Assembly: GCF_026239555.1 (NCBI RefSeq)
Contig: NZ_JAPIVP010000009.1
Coordinates: forward strand, 1-64,000
Length of the DNA: 64,000 nt
Source: Pedobacter sp. PF22-3
GTDB taxonomy: Bacteria > Bacteroidota > Bacteroidia > Sphingobacteriales > Sphingobacteriaceae
Direction: 5' to 3'
The position numbers and the translations under genes were made by a program. Positions 62,941 through 64,000 of this stretch are shown here, piece after piece. Each line of letters opens with the position of its first letter. The first letter of the stretch is position 1. Under the pieces are notes generated by a model that did no database searches, was not told the DNA's origin, and worked only from the letters and a program-made list of their open reading frames with translations.

Positions 62941-64000
62941 ATGAGCACCTTATCTAAAAGAATCAACAGTCTATCAGAATCTGCAACCCTTAAAATGACC
63001 AAACTTGGCCGCGAATTAGCGTCAAAGGGCATTAATATAATCAGTTTAAGTGTTGGTGAACCCGATTTTAATACACCCGATCATGTAAAAAATGCTGCTA
63101 AACAAGCATTAGACGACAATTACACCCGTTATTCGCCAGTTCCGGGTTATCCAGACCTGCGCCAGGCTATTGTAAACAAGCTAAAGACAGAAAACAACCT
63201 GGATTACGATATTTCACAGATCGTTGTTTCAACAGGTGCAAAACAATCTTTATCAAATGTTATCTTAACCTTGATCGATCCGGAGGATGAAGTAATTATA
63301 CCGACACCTTACTGGGTTTCTTATTCGGAGATGGTTACCCTGGCAGAAGGAAAATCTGTTTTTATCGATACAGATATAGAAAGTAATTTCAAAATTACAC
63401 CTGGGCAATTAGAGGCAGCCATTACCCCGAAATCGAAATTATTTATGTTTTCTTCGCCATGTAACCCAACAGGTTCGGTTTATAGTAAAGAAGAACTGGC
63501 TGCTTTAGTAGAGGTTTTCGAAAAACACCCTAATATCTACATTCTTTCTGATGAGATTTACGAGCACATCAACTTCGTTGATAAACATGAATCTATTGCA
63601 CAATTCGACAGCATTAAAGATCGCGTAATCATTGTTAACGGTTTCTCTAAAGCTTTTGCTATGACGGGTTGGAGACTAGGATATATCGCTGCTAATAAAG
63701 AAATTGCAGCCGCTAACGATAAATTGCAGGGACAAACTACTTCTGGTACATGTTCTATTGCGCAAAGAGCTGGAATTGTGGCTTACGAGCAAGGTTTGGC
63801 TAGTGTTTTAAAAATGAAAGAAGCATTTTTACGTCGCAGAGAATTGGTTTACAACCTTTTAAATGAAATCCCAGGTGTAAAAACAAATCTTCCAGACGGG
63901 GCTTTTTACTTTTTCCCTGAAATCAGCTCTTTCTTTGGTAAAAAAGATGCCGACGGAAATGTGATTAAAGATTCCTCAGACCTGGCTTTGTATTTATTAA
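62941..64000 (+). CDS. aspB: pyridoxal-phosphate aminotransferase, aspartate aminotransferase type (partial)
   Basis: 353 codons are in the window and the gene runs off the right edge. Class I aminotransferase: VGEPDFNTPDHVK, STGAKQSLSNVILTL, SSPCNPTGS, LSDEIYEH and the PLP lysine in NGFSKAFAMTGWRLGY (Lys237). Transfers amino groups between aspartate (or related acids) and 2-oxoglutarate. Divergent from the CDF operon. The end of the protein is missing, not truncated biologically. Confidence 0.92.
   Translation, partial: MSTLSKRINSLSESATLKMTKLGRELASKGINIISLSVGEPDFNTPDHVKNAAKQALDDNYTRYSPVPGYPDLRQAIVNKLKTENNLDYDISQIVVSTGAKQSLSNVILTLIDPEDEVIIPTPYWVSYSEMVTLAEGKSVFIDTDIESNFKITPGQLEAAITPKSKLFMFSSPCNPTGSVYSKEELAALVEVFEKHPNIYILSDEIYEHINFVDKHESIAQFDSIKDRVIIVNGFSKAFAMTGWRLGYIAANKEIAAANDKLQGQTTSGTCSIAQRAGIVAYEQGLASVLKMKEAFLRRRELVYNLLNEIPGVKTNLPDGAFYFFPEISSFFGKKDADGNVIKDSSDLALYLL

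Noticed and set aside
1-64000. rRNA, tRNA or prophage genes
   Set aside because: No structural or sequence signatures were found by eye; a tRNAscan-SE or Infernal run would be decisive.

Overview
The window is low-GC bacterial DNA from a Bacteroidota, most likely Sphingobacteriaceae close to Pedobacter. The evidence is the family content (GLPGLI-type and DUF3857 secreted proteins, MFS UMF1, exonuclease/GIY-YIG fusion, a CarH-crtB-idi carotenoid cluster), many promoters of the Bacteroidota type (TTG, about 19 nt, TAnnTTTG), the near absence of Shine-Dalgarno sites, and many short dispersed inverted repeats between genes. It reads as ordinary chromosome with small accessory patches. I see no rRNA, tRNA, prophage, complete IS element or CRISPR array.

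Layout. 0.2-3.5 kb: thrS-infC-rpmI-rplT operon, minus strand, with a clear terminator. 3.5-8.7 kb: a lipoprotein-like gene with a shifted start region, an acyltransferase, a GLPGLI-like secreted protein, and a UMF1 transporter with a LutA-like protein. 8.7-10.7 kb: recQ, whose stop codon is formed by the edge of a 13-copy heptamer array. 10.8-15.4 kb: a solitary DUF1016 nuclease, a large TolB/amidohydrolase protein and a small membrane protein. 15.4-18.1 kb: a B12-type radical SAM gene preceded by a broken duplicate of its own 3' end. 19.1-19.6 kb: a DUF433/DUF5615 toxin-antitoxin-like pair. 19.9-31.1 kb: mostly housekeeping (purK-purE, pdxH, hydroxyacyl-CoA dehydrogenase, ruvB, queG) with two nitrilase-fold proteins and an AraC regulator.

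31-41 kb: a secreted esterase, an AraC regulator, an M1 peptidase, a DnaQ-like exonuclease, two adjacent DUF3857/transglutaminase-like proteins (the first without its catalytic Cys), and a 40-residue membrane protein that convergently overlaps the second. 41-49.7 kb: L,D-transpeptidase-like protein, topB, SF1 helicase, an overlapping HipA-like kinase/DUF3037 pair, and KTSC plus a Nei-like glycosylase. 49.8-52.2 kb: carH-crtB-idi, tightly coupled, with a candidate small RNA running against the 3' end of idi. 52.3-56.4 kb: two orphan response regulators, an outer-membrane barrel protein and an exonuclease/GIY-YIG fusion. 56.7-58.9 kb: an AT-rich accessory pair made of a modular secreted zincin-like protein and a small exported partner, the best candidate here for an undescribed system. 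59.6-64 kb: VOC protein, bioA-nudix-CDF operon, and the start of an aspartate aminotransferase cut by the window edge.

Themes. Carotenoid synthesis appears to be placed under a light/B12 sensor. Genome maintenance is well represented (recQ, ruvB, topB, SF1 helicase, Nei, exonuclease/GIY-YIG). Heptameric tandem repeats touch or enter coding sequence in recQ and, twice, in bioA.
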